Positions 62,763 to 64,000 of a DNA stretch of 64,000 bases are shown piece after piece. The notes beneath the pieces are model-generated. The model saw only the letters and a program-made list of their open reading frames with translations, did no database searches and was not told where the DNA came from. The DNA is from Desertivirga brevis. Its GTDB lineage: Bacteria; Bacteroidota; Bacteroidia; Sphingobacteriales; Sphingobacteriaceae. Within the stretch, counting starts at the first letter, position 1; every line of letters starts with the position of its first letter. Location of the stretch: positions 248,001 to 312,000 of the forward strand of contig NZ_JAFEWF010000003.1 in assembly GCF_017355835.1 (NCBI RefSeq). The letters run 5' to 3'. Made by a program: the position numbers and the translations under genes.

Positions 62763-63893
62763 ATGAGTACCAGAAGAGATTTTATAAAAAATACAGGACT
62801 ATTAATGGGGACATCTTTACTTGCAGATCCGGAAGCTCTTTACGCAGCAGAGAAGCAAAAGATGAGTGGAAACGGAAGGCTGAAACTGCGTTTCAGACCC
62901 TATACACTAAATTTAAAACATGCATTTAATCTCGCAACCAGCTCCCGCACGACAACTCCTGTAGTGCTTACTGAATTGGAGTACGAGGGGACTATTGGTT
63001 ATGGGGAAGCATCAATGCCTCCTTACCTCGGCGAATCCCACGAAACAGTTTCAAGGTTCCTGTCAAAACTTGATCTCTCTAAATTTGATGATCCTTTCCA
63101 AATGGAAAATATCCTGGATTATGTAGATCATATAGAACCAGGGAACCGGGCAGCGAAAGCATCCATTGATATTGCCCTTCACGATCTTGTGGGCAAACTG
63201 ATAAAACAGCCCTGGTATAAGATCTGGGGATACGACTCCTCAATAACTCCTGTAACGTCCTATACCATTGGTATTGATACTGCTGATGTGGTACGGCAGA
63301 AGGTGAAGGAAGCCGAGCCGTATAAAATCTTGAAAGTTAAGTTAGGGAGAGACACCGACAAGATGATGATTGAGACTATCCGGCAGGTGACCGACAAGCC
63401 CTTATGTGTTGATGTAAACCAAGGTTGGAAGGACCGCTCTTTTGCCCTGGATATGGCTAATTGGCTCCATGAAAGGGGTGTAGTTTTCATTGAGCAGGCG
63501 ATGCCCAAGGAACAAGTTGATGATAATGCCTGGTTGACTGAACATAGTCCTATTCCTACTATAGGCGACGAGTCCGTCCAGAGGCTGGACGACGTATTGA
63601 AAGCTCATAAGGTGTATAGTGGAATTAATATCAAATTAATGAAATGCACCGGAATGCGCGAAGCTCATAAAATGCTAACTCTAGGAAGAGCACTCGGTAT
63701 GAAGATCATGATGGGTTGTATGACGGAAACGTCTTGTGCAATATCTGCTGCATCTCAATTGTCTCCAATGGTTGACTGGGCTGATCTTGATGGTGCCTTA
63801 TTGATCAGTAATGACGTTTATCGCGGAACAGAGGTAATTAATGGAAAGGTGACATTAAGTAAACTACCCGGAATTGGGATTAAAAAAATCTGA
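62763..63893 (+). CDS. Tat-exported dipeptide (L-Ala-D/L-Glu) epimerase
   Basis: An enolase-superfamily protein of 376 aa. The N-terminus carries a twin-arginine motif (STRRDFIKNTGLLMG) followed by a hydrophobic stretch and an AEK cleavage-like site, so folded export to the periplasm is predicted. The catalytic set is present: Lys-x-Lys in ILKVKLG, Asp in CVDVNQGW, Glu in FIEQAMP, Asp in GDESV and Lys in NIKLMKC. Family members change L-Ala-D-Glu from stem peptides into L-Ala-L-Glu, which general peptidases can then use. The E. coli and B. subtilis homologues are cytoplasmic, so the Tat signal is the notable difference. It follows the NlpC/P60 gene by one base. Confidence 0.9.
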   Translation: MSTRRDFIKNTGLLMGTSLLADPEALYAAEKQKMSGNGRLKLRFRPYTLNLKHAFNLATSSRTTTPVVLTELEYEGTIGYGEASMPPYLGESHETVSRFLSKLDLSKFDDPFQMENILDYVDHIEPGNRAAKASIDIALHDLVGKLIKQPWYKIWGYDSSITPVTSYTIGIDTADVVRQKVKEAEPYKILKVKLGRDTDKMMIETIRQVTDKPLCVDVNQGWKDRSFALDMANWLHERGVVFIEQAMPKEQVDDNAWLTEHSPIPTIGDESVQRLDDVLKAHKVYSGINIKLMKCTGMREAHKMLTLGRALGMKIMMGCMTETSCAISAASQLSPMVDWADLDGALLISNDVYRGTEVINGKVTLSKLPGIGIKKI

Positions 63894-63913
63894 TCTATAA
63901 TAAGACAGCTTAC

Positions 63914-64000
63914 ATGAATTTCTTTAACACAAATATCATAAACAGAAGGAAAATCGCTCAGATTCTTCTATTCTCACTTTTCATTAGCCCAATGGTAACG
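63914..64000 (+). CDS. N-terminus of a further secreted protein (3' truncated by window)
   Basis: An ATG at 63914, 20 nt after the epimerase stop, opens 29 codons to the window end. The peptide has a basic stretch (IINRRKIAQ) and then a hydrophobic segment (ILLFSLFISPM), i.e. a signal peptide or anchor. It is probably the next gene of the operon. Its family cannot be told. Confidence 0.6.
   Translation, partial: MNFFNTNIINRRKIAQILLFSLFISPMVT

Noticed and set aside
1..64000. tRNA or rRNA genes, CRISPR arrays, insertion sequences or prophage
   Set aside because: No matching structures, repeats or transposase/integrase-like proteins were seen by eye; a tRNAscan or ISfinder search would settle this.

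Overview
The window looks like a chromosomal segment of a Bacteroidota bacterium, most likely a Sphingobacteriaceae (Pedobacter-like) member. The evidence is a SusC/SusD pair, many TonB-dependent receptors, the gliding-type ABC genes gldA/gldF/gldG, the cluster ftsX-DUF3098-uppP-truB-ribF, RNase Y next to zapA, and promoters with the Bacteroidota -7 box TAnnTTTG (often followed by C) and few Shine-Dalgarno sequences. No rRNA, tRNA, IS element, prophage or CRISPR array was seen. Most of the window is housekeeping DNA; the most coherent accessory system is at the right end.

Layout. 1-4 kb: the C-terminal end of a hybrid histidine kinase, then (minus strand) recA, nth, a 61-aa protein and an ECF sigma factor. 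4-10 kb (plus): uvrA, a TauE/SafE permease, the sulfhydrylase metZ and an OsmC protein. 10-15 kb (minus): a DUF2157 membrane protein and the overlapping operon ftsX-DUF3098-uppP-truB-ribF. 15-24 kb: a 39-aa mini-gene, a lipoprotein, leuS, a TonB-dependent receptor, a cobalamin-binding-like protein and an Old Yellow Enzyme. 24-33 kb: an L,D-transpeptidase-fold protein, glyS, gldA, a small beta-barrel protein, gldF-gldG, dnaN and a DUF4397 lipoprotein. 33-42 kb: DedA, an S1/P1-like phospholipase, rpsT, radC, pheT, a ZapB-like coiled coil, zapA, a candidate 6S RNA, rny and two small membrane proteins. 42-50 kb: a TonB-dependent receptor and beta-helix lipoprotein pair behind a PhoB-like direct-repeat array, a Gfo/Idh/MocA oxidoreductase, an OlsF-type bifunctional acyltransferase and a Lys/Pro/Ala-rich basic protein.

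The right end (50.3-64 kb) reads as a peptidoglycan-fragment (muropeptide) acquisition locus. It has a DeoR/GlpR-type regulator, a DUF5009/NagX-like membrane acyltransferase, a DUF1343 (NamZ-type exo-N-acetylmuramidase) protein, a SusC/SusD uptake pair, and an operon of metallophosphoesterase-PQQ propeller, NlpC/P60 peptidase and a Tat-exported dipeptide epimerase. At least one further secreted protein begins at the window edge. In the inferred model, surface SusCD imports fragments. NamZ removes MurNAc, the NlpC/P60 enzyme cuts the stem peptide to L-Ala-D-Glu, and the epimerase converts that to L-Ala-L-Glu in the periplasm. Upstream of all of these transcription units lie direct repeats of TGCG plus a T-tract with a 10-bp period, overlapping or abutting predicted -33 boxes. 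They are candidate operators for the neighbouring DeoR-type regulator and are the strongest undescribed signal in the window.
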